This document shows positions 17,160-25,186 of a DNA stretch of 55,229 bases, in pieces. The stretch is from assembly GCF_002910905.1 (NCBI RefSeq), contig NZ_NEUE01000208.1, positions 1-55,229 of the forward strand. The letters run 5' to 3'. Numbering within the stretch: the stretch's first letter is position 1; each line of letters starts with the position of its first letter. A model generated the notes under the pieces. The model saw only the letters and a list, made by a program, of their open reading frames with translations. It had not been told where the DNA came from and searched no databases. The stretch comes from Streptomyces sp. SM11 (lineage in GTDB: Bacteria > Actinomycetota > Actinomycetes > Streptomycetales > Streptomycetaceae). Both the position numbers and the translations under genes were made by a program.

Positions 17160-17194
17160 CGGGCCCGTACCGCAGCCTCCGCGGTACGGGCCCG
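17160..17194. terminator. Stem-loop after the FG-GAP pseudogene
   Basis: A 14-bp perfect stem (CGGGCCCGTACCGC with GCGGTACGGGCCCG), 7-base loop, 25 bp past the stop of the FG-GAP remnant. It is placed as a terminator for that gene. Confidence 0.65.
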
Positions 17195-17246
17195 CACCGG
17201 GCGACCTGTGGACGAAGACGCAGGACAACGAGGGCTGAGCCAACGT

Positions 17247-17280
17247 CGAAGGCCCCCGCAGCAAGCTGCGGGGGCCTTCG
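17247..17280. terminator. Strong hairpin next to tRNA-Ser 3' fragment, copy A
   Basis: A 16-bp perfect stem (CGAAGGCCCCCGCAGC with its complement) and AA loop. On the minus strand it lies directly downstream of the tRNA-Ser 3' end fragment, where a tRNA terminator belongs. The same arrangement recurs at the two other att copies. Confidence 0.7.
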
Positions 17281-17284
17281 AGGT

Positions 17285-17358
17285 ATTGCCCGGTGAGAGC
17301 AATGGCGGAGGATACGAGATGCGAACTCGTGAGGGGTGCCCCCAAACACGCTTTCGAA
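17285..17358 (-). repeat. tRNA-Ser 3'-half fragment, putative attachment site copy A (most diverged)
   Basis: Read on the minus strand this is the variable arm, T arm and acceptor 3' end of tRNA-Ser, ending CCTCCGCCA, plus ~25 bp of shared downstream sequence (TTGCTCTCACCGGGCAAT). It matches copies B (27153) and C (35991) closely, but the T-loop TTCGAA has become TTCGCA and small indels are present, so it is the oldest copy. There is no 5' tRNA half. It marks the far end of an element or remnant integrated at tRNA-Ser. Confidence 0.75.
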
Positions 17359-17523
17359 GTTCGCTTGGCGGTTCGGCGAGAACCGTACTCGCCCTGACCT
17401 GTGGTGGAGTATGGGGATGGCCTCGTCCGGACAGCTTCGGACAGGGCTGAACGAGACCAGGGCCGAGACCAGGACCGAGACCGGAGAGCCGTGCGGGCGG
17501 CCGTGAAGGGGAGCGGAAGCCGG

Positions 17524-18231
17524 TCAGCCGGCGAAGCGCGGGACCACCAGGCCGGACTCGTAGGCGATCACCACCGCGTGGGTCCGGTTCTGCGCGCCGA
17601 GCTTGGTCAGCACGTTTCCGACGTGGGTCTTGATCGTCTCCAGGCTCACCGTGAGGGACTCCGCGATCTCCGGATTGGAGAGCCCGGTGGCCATCAGGCG
17701 CAGTACCTCCTCCTCCCGGCCGGTCAGGGCAGCTTGCGGCAGGGCCTCCGCGGAGCCCAGCGGGCGGGCGGCGACCATGCGGCTCAGTGCGGCCGGGAAG
17801 AGGACCGCTTCGCCCGCCGCCACCACCCGTACCGCCTCGGCGATCCGGCGGACCGGGAATCGTTTGAGGAGGAAGCCGCTGGCGCCCGCGCTGAGGGCGG
17901 CGGTGACGTAGCCGTCGTTCTCGAAGGTGGTGATCACCACGATCCTCGGCGGCTCGGCCGCTTCGGCCAGCAGTTGGCGGGTGGCGTCGATCCCGTTGAG
18001 ACGCGGCATCCGGACGTCCATCAGGACCACGTCCGGCCGCAGGCTCCGGGCCCGGTCGACCGCCTCGACGCCGTCGGCGGCCTCGCCGACCACCGTGATC
18101 CCCGGCTGTGCGGCGAGCAGCATGCCCAGGCCGCTGCGGGTCACCTCGTCGTCGTCCGCGATCAGGAGGGTGACGGCGGGGCCGGCCTCTGCGGGGAGGG
18201 CCATACCTCCGTCCGCGTCGGATCCACTCAC
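17524..18231 (-). CDS. NarL/FixJ-family response regulator
   Basis: 235 aa, start overlapping the kinase stop (ATGA). The receiver domain spans ~20-140: acidic pocket IADDDEV, phospho-acceptor D72 in VVLMDVRMPRLNG, Thr in VITTFENDGYV, Lys123 in GFLLKRFP. The LuxR-type HTH is at ~165-228 (LTGREEEVLRLMATGLSNPEIAESL then VSLETIKTHVGNVLTKLGAQNRT). It is cognate to the histidine kinase encoded upstream. Likely targets are its own operon and the divergent serine hydrolase genes, since the shared intergenic region contains a perfect palindrome. Confidence 0.93.
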   Translation of the reverse strand: MSGSDADGGMALPAEAGPAVTLLIADDDEVTRSGLGMLLAAQPGITVVGEAADGVEAVDRARSLRPDVVLMDVRMPRLNGIDATRQLLAEAAEPPRIVVITTFENDGYVTAALSAGASGFLLKRFPVRRIAEAVRVVAAGEAVLFPAALSRMVAARPLGSAEALPQAALTGREEEVLRLMATGLSNPEIAESLTVSLETIKTHVGNVLTKLGAQNRTHAVVIAYESGLVVPRFAG

Positions 18232-19469
18232 GCCGACGCCCGTACCGGCAGCCGGACGGCCAGCCGCCAGTGCCCCGCCCCGTCCGGGCCGGACCGGAAC
18301 TCACCGTGCAGCAGTCGGACGCGCTCGGCCAGTCCGGGCAGACCGTGGCCGGAGGTCGAGAAGGCTCCCGAGCCCGGGCCCGTCCGTGCCCCGGTCCGGT
18401 TGACCACCGTGAGGTCCAGCCCGTCCGGTCCGGCCGCCACCCGGACCTCGATCGGGCCACCCGCCCCGTGGCGCAACGCGTTCGTCAGCCCCTCCTGGAG
18501 GATCCGGTACGCCGCTCGGGAGAGCGTCCCCTGCACCCGCGCCAGTTCACCCGACAGCTCCGGTTCCACCACCGCACCCGCGTGCCGCAGGCGTTCCAGC
18601 AGTTCGGGGAGGTCGGCCAGGGTCCGGGTCGGCGCCGTCCCCGGCTCTTCCTCGCGCAGCACTCCGAGCGCGTAGTCCAGGTCCTCCAGCGCGGCCCGCG
18701 TCGATTCCTCGATGCTGCGCATGGCGGCCCGCGCCGCGGCCGGGTCGGCGGAGAGCACCTCTCCGGCCACCGCGGCCTGGATGGTGGCCGCCGTCAGCGT
18801 GTGCCCGATCGAGTCGTGCAACTCGTGGGCGATCCGGTTGCGTTCGGCCAGCAGCAGTTCCCGCTCCGCGGCCAGCGCGAGCCGCTCGGCCGCCGACGGC
18901 CCCAGCAGCCGGGGCGCCGACCACCGCAGGGCCTTCGTCACCAGTACGCAGACGGCGACCGCCAGCAGGACGCACACCGCGGCCACCACCCAGCTCCACC
19001 CGCCCGACACCCGGACCGACGTGCCGAACAGGCTCGCCCGCACCTCGCCGCCGAGCCAGTTCGCCGGCAGGGAGAGGCCCATGATGAACAGCACCCCGCT
19101 CGCCAGCGCCCCCGTCCACCCGACGGCCACGTGCAGGACCAGCCAGAGCGGGGTCCGCCAGCGGTCGAGGCCGAGCGAACCGGAGGCGCGGCGGCCGGCC
19201 ACCGGATTCGGCAGCGGCACCCGCAGCAGCCGGCGTGCGGACACGACCAGCGCTCGCCGTACAGGGCGCGCCAGTCCGACCACGCCGACCAGCGCCGCCC
19301 AGACCAGCAGGACCACGACGACCTGCACGCTCTCGGGGGCGGAACGCCACGACAGCGCCGGCAGCAGGGCGAAAGGCAGCAGCGGAAGGCTCGCCAACGC
19401 GCCGCAGTAGGCGAACAGCACACCTGAGTACGTGGAGCCGCGCAGCAACAGCCGAATTCCCCTGATCAT
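18228..19469 (-). CDS. NarX/DesK-type sensor histidine kinase
   Basis: 413 aa. Hydrophobic stretches at ~15-40, 48-66, 107-132 and 158-177 suggest four or more membrane helices with short loops, so the sensor is probably in the membrane itself. A HisKA_3 dimerisation segment follows (AERNRIAHELHDSIGHTL, phospho-His near H218). The HATPase domain has ILQEGLTNALRHG (N box) and GHGLPGLAERVRLL (G box). It pairs with the response regulator by a four-base overlap. Streptomyces has many such TCS of unknown input; proximity to two extracytoplasmic serine hydrolases hints at a cell-envelope signal. Confidence 0.93.
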   Translation of the reverse strand: MIRGIRLLLRGSTYSGVLFAYCGALASLPLLPFALLPALSWRSAPESVQVVVVLLVWAALVGVVGLARPVRRALVVSARRLLRVPLPNPVAGRRASGSLGLDRWRTPLWLVLHVAVGWTGALASGVLFIMGLSLPANWLGGEVRASLFGTSVRVSGGWSWVVAAVCVLLAVAVCVLVTKALRWSAPRLLGPSAAERLALAAERELLLAERNRIAHELHDSIGHTLTAATIQAAVAGEVLSADPAAARAAMRSIEESTRAALEDLDYALGVLREEEPGTAPTRTLADLPELLERLRHAGAVVEPELSGELARVQGTLSRAAYRILQEGLTNALRHGAGGPIEVRVAAGPDGLDLTVVNRTGARTGPGSGAFSTSGHGLPGLAERVRLLHGEFRSGPDGAGHWRLAVRLPVRASA

Positions 19470-19503
19470 GGTCGCCAGTATCGTCGGGCAGCCCGCCGGC
19501 GGC

Positions 19504-19521
19504 CTCCCCCGATCGGGGGAG
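19504..19521. promoter_or_regulatory. 18-bp perfect palindrome between kinase and serine hydrolase genes
   Basis: CTCCCCCGATCGGGGGAG is a perfect 18-bp inverted repeat in the 141-bp divergent intergenic region, 35 bp upstream of the kinase start and 90 bp upstream of the first hydrolase. It has no loop, so it fits a dimer binding site (for example of the NarL-type regulator) better than a terminator. Function is inferred from position only. Confidence 0.5.
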
Positions 19522-19610
19522 CGATTTCTCCTGCCTTCCCGCGATGTGGCCGAAGGGCCCCACGAGCCAGGATTCGAGCCCCGACCAGACGACTCTCCGG
19601 GAGTTCACTT

Positions 19611-20825
19611 ATGCGTACTCAGACACGGCAGGGCCTTCGCTTCTCGATCCGGCACCAGGGCGGCCGACGGCGACGGGCCGTGTCGGCCGCGGCCGCGGTG
19701 GCCGTCGGCGTCATGACCCTGGGCGTCCTCGCCCCGCCCGCCGCCTTCGGTTCCGCCGATTCCACCGACTCCGCCGTCGCCGCCTCCGCTGCTGCCGCCA
19801 GGCCGAACGCCGTCCAGCAGGCCCTGAACACGCTGGTGCGCGATGTCGGGATGCCCGCCGCGCTGGCGAGCGTCAAGGGCCGTGACGGCCGCAACCGGAC
19901 CTACACCGCAGGGGTCGGCGACCTGGCCACCGGCTCGAAAGTGCCCAGGGACGGTCAGGTGAGGATCGGCAGCAACACCAAGTCGTTCACGGCGGTCGTG
20001 GTGCTCCAGCTCGTCGCGGAGCGGAGGATAAGCCTTGACGCCGATGTCGACACCTACCTGCCCGGCCTCGTACGCGGGGAGGGGATCGACGGGAACGGCA
20101 TCACCGTCCGCCACCTCCTCCAGCACACCAGCGGACTCCCGGAGTACGGCATCCACCTCGACGACGCCAAGATCAGGAACTGGTACTTCGAGCCCCGCGA
20201 GCTGCTCGACCTCGCCCTCGAACACAAGGCCGACGCGGAACCGGGGAAGACCTGGGGGTACAGCAACACCAACTACGTCCTGGCCGGCCTGATCGTCCAG
20301 AGGGTCACCGGCCGCCCCCTCGCCGAGGAGATCGACCGGCGCATCATCAAGCGCGTCGGGCTGCGCCACACGTACTTCCCCACTCCCGGCGACATGACCA
20401 TCCGAGAGCGGCACCCGCGTGGCTACCACCGCAGCCCGGTGGACGGACCGCTGCGCGACTTCACGGAGATGGACCCCTCCGCAGGCTGGGCCGCAGGCCA
20501 GTTGATCTCCACCAACTCCGATCTCAACCGCTTCTTCACCGCGCTCCTGGCCGGCCGCCTCCTCCCGGCGGCCCAGCTCGCCGAGATGCGCGAGACCGTC
20601 CCCGCCGGGACCTCCGGCATGCGCTACGGGCTGGGACTCACCAGCAGGCCGCTGTCGTGCGGCGGCGTCTACTGGGGCCACGGCGGTGACATCGCGGGGT
20701 ACGAGACGCGTGGCGGGGTCACCGACGACGGCCGCGCCGCCAACGTCGCGGTCACCAGCATCCCGACGGACGAGGCGGCCGCGCGGCACGTGACCGACGC
20801 CGTGGACAAGGCCCTGTGCGGCTGA
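19611..20825 (+). CDS. Secreted serine hydrolase, beta-lactamase/DD-peptidase (class C) family
   Basis: 404 aa, ATG after CCGGGAG. Signal peptide: Arg-rich start, then AVSAAAAVAVGVMTLGVLAPPAA. Class C-type motifs: SxxK at S121-N-T-K124, YxN at Y217-S-N219, and HGG near residue 355 (YWGHGGDIAGYETRGG). The spacing and the GITVRHLLQHTSGLPEY segment are those of D-alanyl-D-alanine carboxypeptidase/esterase-like family members rather than clinical beta-lactamases. It probably acts on envelope peptides or esters outside the membrane. It is followed by a close paralogue with a 53-bp gap, and a 278-bp core is identical between the two genes at the DNA level. Confidence 0.92.
   Translation: MRTQTRQGLRFSIRHQGGRRRRAVSAAAAVAVGVMTLGVLAPPAAFGSADSTDSAVAASAAAARPNAVQQALNTLVRDVGMPAALASVKGRDGRNRTYTAGVGDLATGSKVPRDGQVRIGSNTKSFTAVVVLQLVAERRISLDADVDTYLPGLVRGEGIDGNGITVRHLLQHTSGLPEYGIHLDDAKIRNWYFEPRELLDLALEHKADAEPGKTWGYSNTNYVLAGLIVQRVTGRPLAEEIDRRIIKRVGLRHTYFPTPGDMTIRERHPRGYHRSPVDGPLRDFTEMDPSAGWAAGQLISTNSDLNRFFTALLAGRLLPAAQLAEMRETVPAGTSGMRYGLGLTSRPLSCGGVYWGHGGDIAGYETRGGVTDDGRAANVAVTSIPTDEAAARHVTDAVDKALCG
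19863..20140 (+). repeat. 278-bp identical tract shared by the two serine hydrolase genes (copy 1; copy 2 at 21089-21366)
   Basis: The DNA from codons following AALASVKG to HTSGLP is base-for-base identical in both genes, including third positions, while flanking parts differ clearly. A second shorter identical run covers the region encoding RPLAEEIDRRIIKRVGLRHTY. This patchwork indicates gene conversion after tandem duplication. The tract contains the SxxK catalytic motif. Confidence 0.9.
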
Positions 20826-20878
20826 ACACGCAACCGGCAATCCGAACGACGAACCAACGATTCCTCAGGAGTTGACCC

Positions 20879-22051
20879 ATGCGTGGACAGAAGCGGCGAG
20901 TATTCCGCCCGACGAGCCGCCGGTACGGCATGCGGCGACAGGGCCTGCCCGCCGCGGTCGCGGCGACGATCGGCATCATGACGCTGGGCGCCCTGGTCCC
21001 GCCCGCCGCCTCGGCTGCCGCCGCCAGGCCGGACGCCGTCCAGCAGAGCCTGAACGCGCTGGTGCGCGACAGCGGGACGCCCGCCGCACTGGCGAGCGTC
21101 AAGGGCCGTGACGGCCGCAACCGGACCTACACCGCAGGGGTCGGCGACCTGGCCACCGGCTCGAAAGTGCCCAGGGACGGTCAGGTGAGGATCGGCAGCA
21201 ACACCAAGTCGTTCACGGCGGTCGTGGTGCTCCAGCTCGTCGCGGAGCGGAGGATAAGCCTTGACGCCGATGTCGACACCTACCTGCCCGGCCTCGTACG
21301 CGGGGAGGGGATCGACGGGAACGGCATCACCGTCCGCCACCTCCTCCAGCACACCAGCGGACTCCCCGAGTACAGCAAACACCTCGGGGACGACGTCCGG
21401 TACTACGCCCCCCGTGAACTGCTCGCCACAGCCCTCCGCCACCCGGCCGAGTTCGACCCCGGGAAGAGCTGGAAGTACAGCAACACCAACTACGTGCTCG
21501 CCGGCCTGATCGTCCAGAAGGTCACCGGCCGCCCCCTCGCCGAGGAGATCGACCGGCGCATCATCAAGCGCGTCGGGCTGCGCCACACCTACTTTCCCGC
21601 TCCCGGCGACGCGAGCATCCGAGAGCCTCACCCCCACGGCTACTACCAGGAATCGGCGGAGACGCCGCTGCGCGACATCACGGAGATCGACCCTTCCTGG
21701 GGTTGGGCGGCAGGACAGATGATCTCCACCAACTCCGACCTCGACCGCTTCTTCACCGCGCTCCTGACCGGCCGCCTCCTCCCGCCGGCCCAGCTCGCCC
21801 AGATGCGCTCCACCGTCCCGGCCGAAGCGACCTTCGGCCCGGGCGCCCGCTACGGACTGGGACTCGTCAGCAGGCCGCTGCCGTGCGGCGGCCTGGCCTG
21901 GGGCCACGGCGGCAGCTTTCCGGGGTACGAGACCCGTGGCGGCGCCACCGACGACGGCCGCGCCACCAATGTCGCGGTCACCACTCAGCTCACCGGCGAG
22001 GCGGCGCGGAGAACTCTCGAACGCGCCGTGGACACCGCCTTGTGCCGCTGA
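20879..22051 (+). CDS. Secreted serine hydrolase, tandem paralogue of the preceding gene
   Basis: 390 aa, ATG after CAGGAGTTGACCC. Signal peptide: basic start then PAAVAATIGIMTLGALVPPAASA. SxxK at S107-N-T-K110; YSNTN is kept (KYSNTNYVLAG); HGG in AWGHGGSFPGYETRGG. It is about 14 residues shorter at the N-terminus than the first copy. The substrate-proximal loops after the shared tract differ (EYSKHLGDDVRYYAP versus EYGIHLDDAKIRNWYF), so specificity may have diverged while the active-site core has been kept the same by conversion. It is probably co-transcribed with the first copy. Confidence 0.92.
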   Translation: MRGQKRRVFRPTSRRYGMRRQGLPAAVAATIGIMTLGALVPPAASAAAARPDAVQQSLNALVRDSGTPAALASVKGRDGRNRTYTAGVGDLATGSKVPRDGQVRIGSNTKSFTAVVVLQLVAERRISLDADVDTYLPGLVRGEGIDGNGITVRHLLQHTSGLPEYSKHLGDDVRYYAPRELLATALRHPAEFDPGKSWKYSNTNYVLAGLIVQKVTGRPLAEEIDRRIIKRVGLRHTYFPAPGDASIREPHPHGYYQESAETPLRDITEIDPSWGWAAGQMISTNSDLDRFFTALLTGRLLPPAQLAQMRSTVPAEATFGPGARYGLGLVSRPLPCGGLAWGHGGSFPGYETRGGATDDGRATNVAVTTQLTGEAARRTLERAVDTALCR

Positions 22052-22494
22052 ACCCGCCGGGGCGTTTCGTGTCCGCGGGTCCGAAATGACGTCGGGCCCA
22101 CGGACACGTCCGTTCACAGCCGCCGCCACCCCACCCGGTGCCAGTACCGCGAGCAGTGCGTCCGCCGCGGTACCCATGGCGCCGCCCGGTGGGTTCGGCG
22201 TGCGCCGCGCCGCTTCGGATGCGGCCGCGCGGTTGTGGCTCGGCGCTCAGCCGGCGCCGTGATGCGTGGGCGCCGCTCGGGCACTCCCCGGTTACCGCTG
22301 CCCGTATGGCCATGAGCATGCCCACGGGATACGGGCGATCGCGGGAGCGACGCGGGCGCCGGAGGCAATGACCGAGGCTCGGCAGAGGCCTGGCTGATGG
22401 TCGTGGGGTCGGCCGGTCCGGGTTCACCCACTCCAGGCCCGGTCGCCGGCACCGCTGGGGTTCCTCGCTGGACCGGGAAGCCGGTGCGGCGAGG
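22052..22494. other. Intergenic gap with no supported gene
   Basis: About 440 bp between the 3' ends of the convergent hydrolase and iron-transport units. Open frames here have no recognisable domain, and I see no strong hairpin with a poly-T tail. Confidence 0.5.
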
Positions 22495-23577
22495 TCAGGG
22501 TGCGCTGTAGAGGACTGTCCTGCCGGTGACCGCGATCCCGGTCTTCTCGCCGGGGCGCACCCCTACCGGCCCGGAGACCCGGACCGACACCGGGGTGTCG
22601 AGCCCGGGAACCGCGACGACGACCATCGCGTCGTGGCCGTAGAAGTGCACGTCCACCACCGTGCCCGGGGGGCGGTCCACGCCCGCCTCGGTCAGCGTGA
22701 GCTGTTCCGGGCGCAGGACGACCGTCCCGGTGCCGCCGCTGACGGTGGAGTCCGTGGAGTCCTTCCCGGTGCCGACCGCGCCGCTGTGCGCCGCCAGCGG
22801 GACCGGGCCCAGCGCGGTGAGGGCCGTGGCGCCCTCGACGGTACCGGGCAGGAGGACGGCGTCGCCGACGAAGCCGGCCACCCAGGGGTCCGCCGGGCTC
22901 CGGTAGACCTCCTCGGGGGCCGCGCACTGGGCGACCCGGCCCGCCCGCACCACCGCGACCAGGTCGGCGGTGGAGAGCGCCTCCTGCTGGTCGTGGGTGA
23001 CCAGCACGCCCGTGGCGCCCGTGGCCCGCAGTGCGGCGCGCACATCGGCGCGCACGCCCGCGCGCAGGGCGCTGTCGAGGGCGTTGAAGGGCTCGTCGAG
23101 CAGGACGAGCCCGGGTTCGGGGGCCAGTGCGCGGGCCAGGGCGATGCGTTGCTGCTGGCCGCCGGACAGCTCGTGCGGCATCCGGTTCCCGTACCCGGGC
23201 AGGCCCACCAGCTCGAGCATCTCCTCGGTGCGCCTGCGGCGCTCGGCCACGGGGACACCCGGCAGACCGAAGGCCACGTTGCGGGCCACGTTCAAGTGCG
23301 GGAACAGGGCGCCTTCCTGGGGCACGATCCCGATCCGGCGGCGCTCGGGCGGCAGGTGGACGCCGGGGCCCGCGACGACCTGGCCGCCCAACTCGACCGT
23401 GCCGCCGTCGGCGCGCAGGAAGCCGGCGAGGATCCGCAGCATGGTGGTCTTGCCGCAGCCGGAGGGGCCCAGGACAGCGGCCAGCCGGCCGTCCGGCACG
23501 GTGAGGTCCAGACCGTCGAGCACCCGCGTCGCGTCGTCGTAGGACTTGATGAGCCCGGTGATCCGCAGGTCGGTCAT
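22495..23577 (-). CDS. Iron(III) ABC transporter ATP-binding protein (FbpC-like)
   Basis: 360 aa; ATG at 23577 overlaps the permease stop by four bases, which decides this start against a much longer open frame. Walker A GPSGCGKT at 37-44, Q-loop IVPQEGALFPHLNV, signature LSGGQQQRIALARAL, Walker B LVLLDEPFNALD and H-loop VLVTHDQQEAL are all canonical. The C-terminal ~110 residues contain a TOBE-like regulatory region (VVLRPEQLTLTEAG). It powers the FbpB-like permease encoded next to it, taking iron from the lipoprotein encoded upstream. The operon is preceded by an iron box. Confidence 0.92.
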   Translation of the reverse strand: MTDLRITGLIKSYDDATRVLDGLDLTVPDGRLAAVLGPSGCGKTTMLRILAGFLRADGGTVELGGQVVAGPGVHLPPERRRIGIVPQEGALFPHLNVARNVAFGLPGVPVAERRRRTEEMLELVGLPGYGNRMPHELSGGQQQRIALARALAPEPGLVLLDEPFNALDSALRAGVRADVRAALRATGATGVLVTHDQQEALSTADLVAVVRAGRVAQCAAPEEVYRSPADPWVAGFVGDAVLLPGTVEGATALTALGPVPLAAHSGAVGTGKDSTDSTVSGGTGTVVLRPEQLTLTEAGVDRPPGTVVDVHFYGHDAMVVVAVPGLDTPVSVRVSGPVGVRPGEKTGIAVTGRTVLYSAP

Positions 23578-25181
23578 GTGCGGTGCCTTCCGAGGAGGTA
23601 CGAGGGGACGGCGGCGATCAGGATCAGGACGGCGGCGTACGGTGCGGCGGCCGCGAAGGAACCGGTGCCGGTCTCCGTCCACAGCCGGGTGGCGAGGGTT
23701 TCCATGCCGGTGGGCCGCAGCAGCAGGGTGGCGGGCAGCTCTTTCATGCAGACGACGAAGGTGAGTGCGGCACCGGCCGCGACTCCGGGGGCGGCGAGCG
23801 GCACGGTGACCTCGCGCAGGACGCTCAGCGGGCCACGTCCGAGCGAGCGGGCCACGTCCTCGAGGACGGGGGGCGACTGGAGGACGGCGGCCCGGGTGGC
23901 GGCCACGGCGACGGGCAGGAACAGCACCGCGTAGGCGGCGACGAGCAGCGGTAGCTGCTGGTAGAGCGGGTACGCGTAGCGGACGGCGAGGAAGACCATC
24001 GCGAGTGCGACGGTGATGCCGGGCACGGCGTGTCCGGCGTATGTGGCCTGCTCCAGAAGGTGCGCGGCACGCCCCCGGTGGCGGGCGGCGAGGATGCCGA
24101 CGGGCAGGGCGAGGAGGGTGGTGACCGCGGCGCCCAGCGCGGCGACGCCCAGGGTGGTCCCGGCCGTTTCGAGGAGCATGCCGGGTTCCCAGGTGCCGGA
24201 ATTGCCGACGGCCAGCCAGTAGACGAGGGTGCCGACGGGGAAGGCCACTCCGGCAGCCGCGACGAGAGAGCACCAGCCGAGGGCGGGCCAGGTGAATCCG
24301 CCCAGTTGGGCCGGGAGGGCGGGCCTGGGTGCGCCCCCGCCGGTGCGGGCGTGTCCGGCGCGGCCCCGGGTGCGGGCCTCGGCGGACACGAGCAGCACGG
24401 TCATCACGACGAGTACCACGCTGAGCGCGGCGGCGGGCGTGCGGTCGAAGCTGGCCTTGTACGAGGTGTGGATGGCCCTGGTGAACGTCTCGTACCGCAT
24501 GATCGAGACCGCGCCGAAGTCGGAGAGCACGTACAGGGCGACGAGCAGTCCGCCACCGGCCGCGGCGGGGCGCAGCTGCGGCAGCGTGACGCGGAGGAAG
24601 GTACGCGTCGGGCCGTGCCCGAGGGATCGGGCGGCCTCTTCCTGGGCGGGATCGATACCGCGCAGGGCGGCGGCCACGGGCAGGTACACGTACGGGTAGC
24701 TGACCAGAGTGAGGGCGAACGCGGCACCCGTGAAACCGGCGAGGTCGGGATCGGCGGAGATCCAGGCGAAGGCCGCGACGTAGCTGGGCACGGCGAGCGG
24801 CAGGGTGGCCAGCACGGACCACGCGCGGGCGCCGGGCAGCGCGGTGCGGACCGTCAGCCAGGCCAGCGAGATGCCCAGGACCAGACAGGCGGTGACGACG
24901 ACGACGGTCAGCCCCAGGCTGCGGGCGAGCAGTTCGACGGTCCGCTCGTGGGCGACAACGTTCCAGGCGTATCCGGGGCCGCGCTCCAGCGCCCGTACAC
25001 CCAGGTAGATCAGCGGCAGCAGGGCCACGACCGCGGCCAACGACGCCGAGCCGATGAGGAGAAGAGGAGGCCGCTGCCGGGCACGCCCGCGCCCTGACGA
25101 CGCGTCGGCGTCGTCAGGGCGCGGGGTGGTACCGGCGGGCGCCGACCGGTTCGGGTGGACCGGCGTCCCCGATGTGCTCAT
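23574..25181 (-). CDS. Iron(III) ABC transporter permease (FbpB-like)
   Basis: 535 aa, two fused BPD-type membrane domains with about 12 hydrophobic segments. Each half has an EAA-type coupling motif (EEAARSLGHGPTRTFLRVTLPQLRP in two parts near 190-215, and EDVARSLGRGPLSVLREVTVPL near 455). This double-domain size is normal for FbpB/SfuB-type permeases. The first ~45 residues are polar and probably cytoplasmic; their coding sequence holds a perfect 16-bp hairpin. It starts six bases past the lipoprotein gene and overlaps the ATPase gene. Confidence 0.92.
   Translation of the reverse strand: MSTSGTPVHPNRSAPAGTTPRPDDADASSGRGRARQRPPLLLIGSASLAAVVALLPLIYLGVRALERGPGYAWNVVAHERTVELLARSLGLTVVVVTACLVLGISLAWLTVRTALPGARAWSVLATLPLAVPSYVAAFAWISADPDLAGFTGAAFALTLVSYPYVYLPVAAALRGIDPAQEEAARSLGHGPTRTFLRVTLPQLRPAAAGGGLLVALYVLSDFGAVSIMRYETFTRAIHTSYKASFDRTPAAALSVVLVVMTVLLVSAEARTRGRAGHARTGGGAPRPALPAQLGGFTWPALGWCSLVAAAGVAFPVGTLVYWLAVGNSGTWEPGMLLETAGTTLGVAALGAAVTTLLALPVGILAARHRGRAAHLLEQATYAGHAVPGITVALAMVFLAVRYAYPLYQQLPLLVAAYAVLFLPVAVAATRAAVLQSPPVLEDVARSLGRGPLSVLREVTVPLAAPGVAAGAALTFVVCMKELPATLLLRPTGMETLATRLWTETGTGSFAAAAPYAAVLILIAAVPSYLLGRHRT
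25088..25123. other. Perfect 16-bp hairpin within the start of the permease gene
   Basis: CGCGCCCTGACGACGC pairs with its exact complement across a 4-base loop (GTCG), about 60-95 bases into the permease reading frame and ~65 bases past the binding-protein stop. Such structures can slow transcription or stabilise the upstream message and so favour binding-protein over permease production. It may also mean the true permease start is downstream. Confidence 0.55.
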
Positions 25182-25186
25182 GCTTC

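Noticed and set aside
17285..17358. Functional tRNA-Ser gene at copy A, B or C
   Set aside because: Only the 3' half is present at each; sequence to the right does not supply the 5' acceptor strand, D arm or anticodon stem.
19555..19600. tRNA-like GGATTCGAGCCCCGACC near the hydrolase start
   Set aside because: A TTCGA-type arm alone; no acceptor or anticodon structure can be formed around it.
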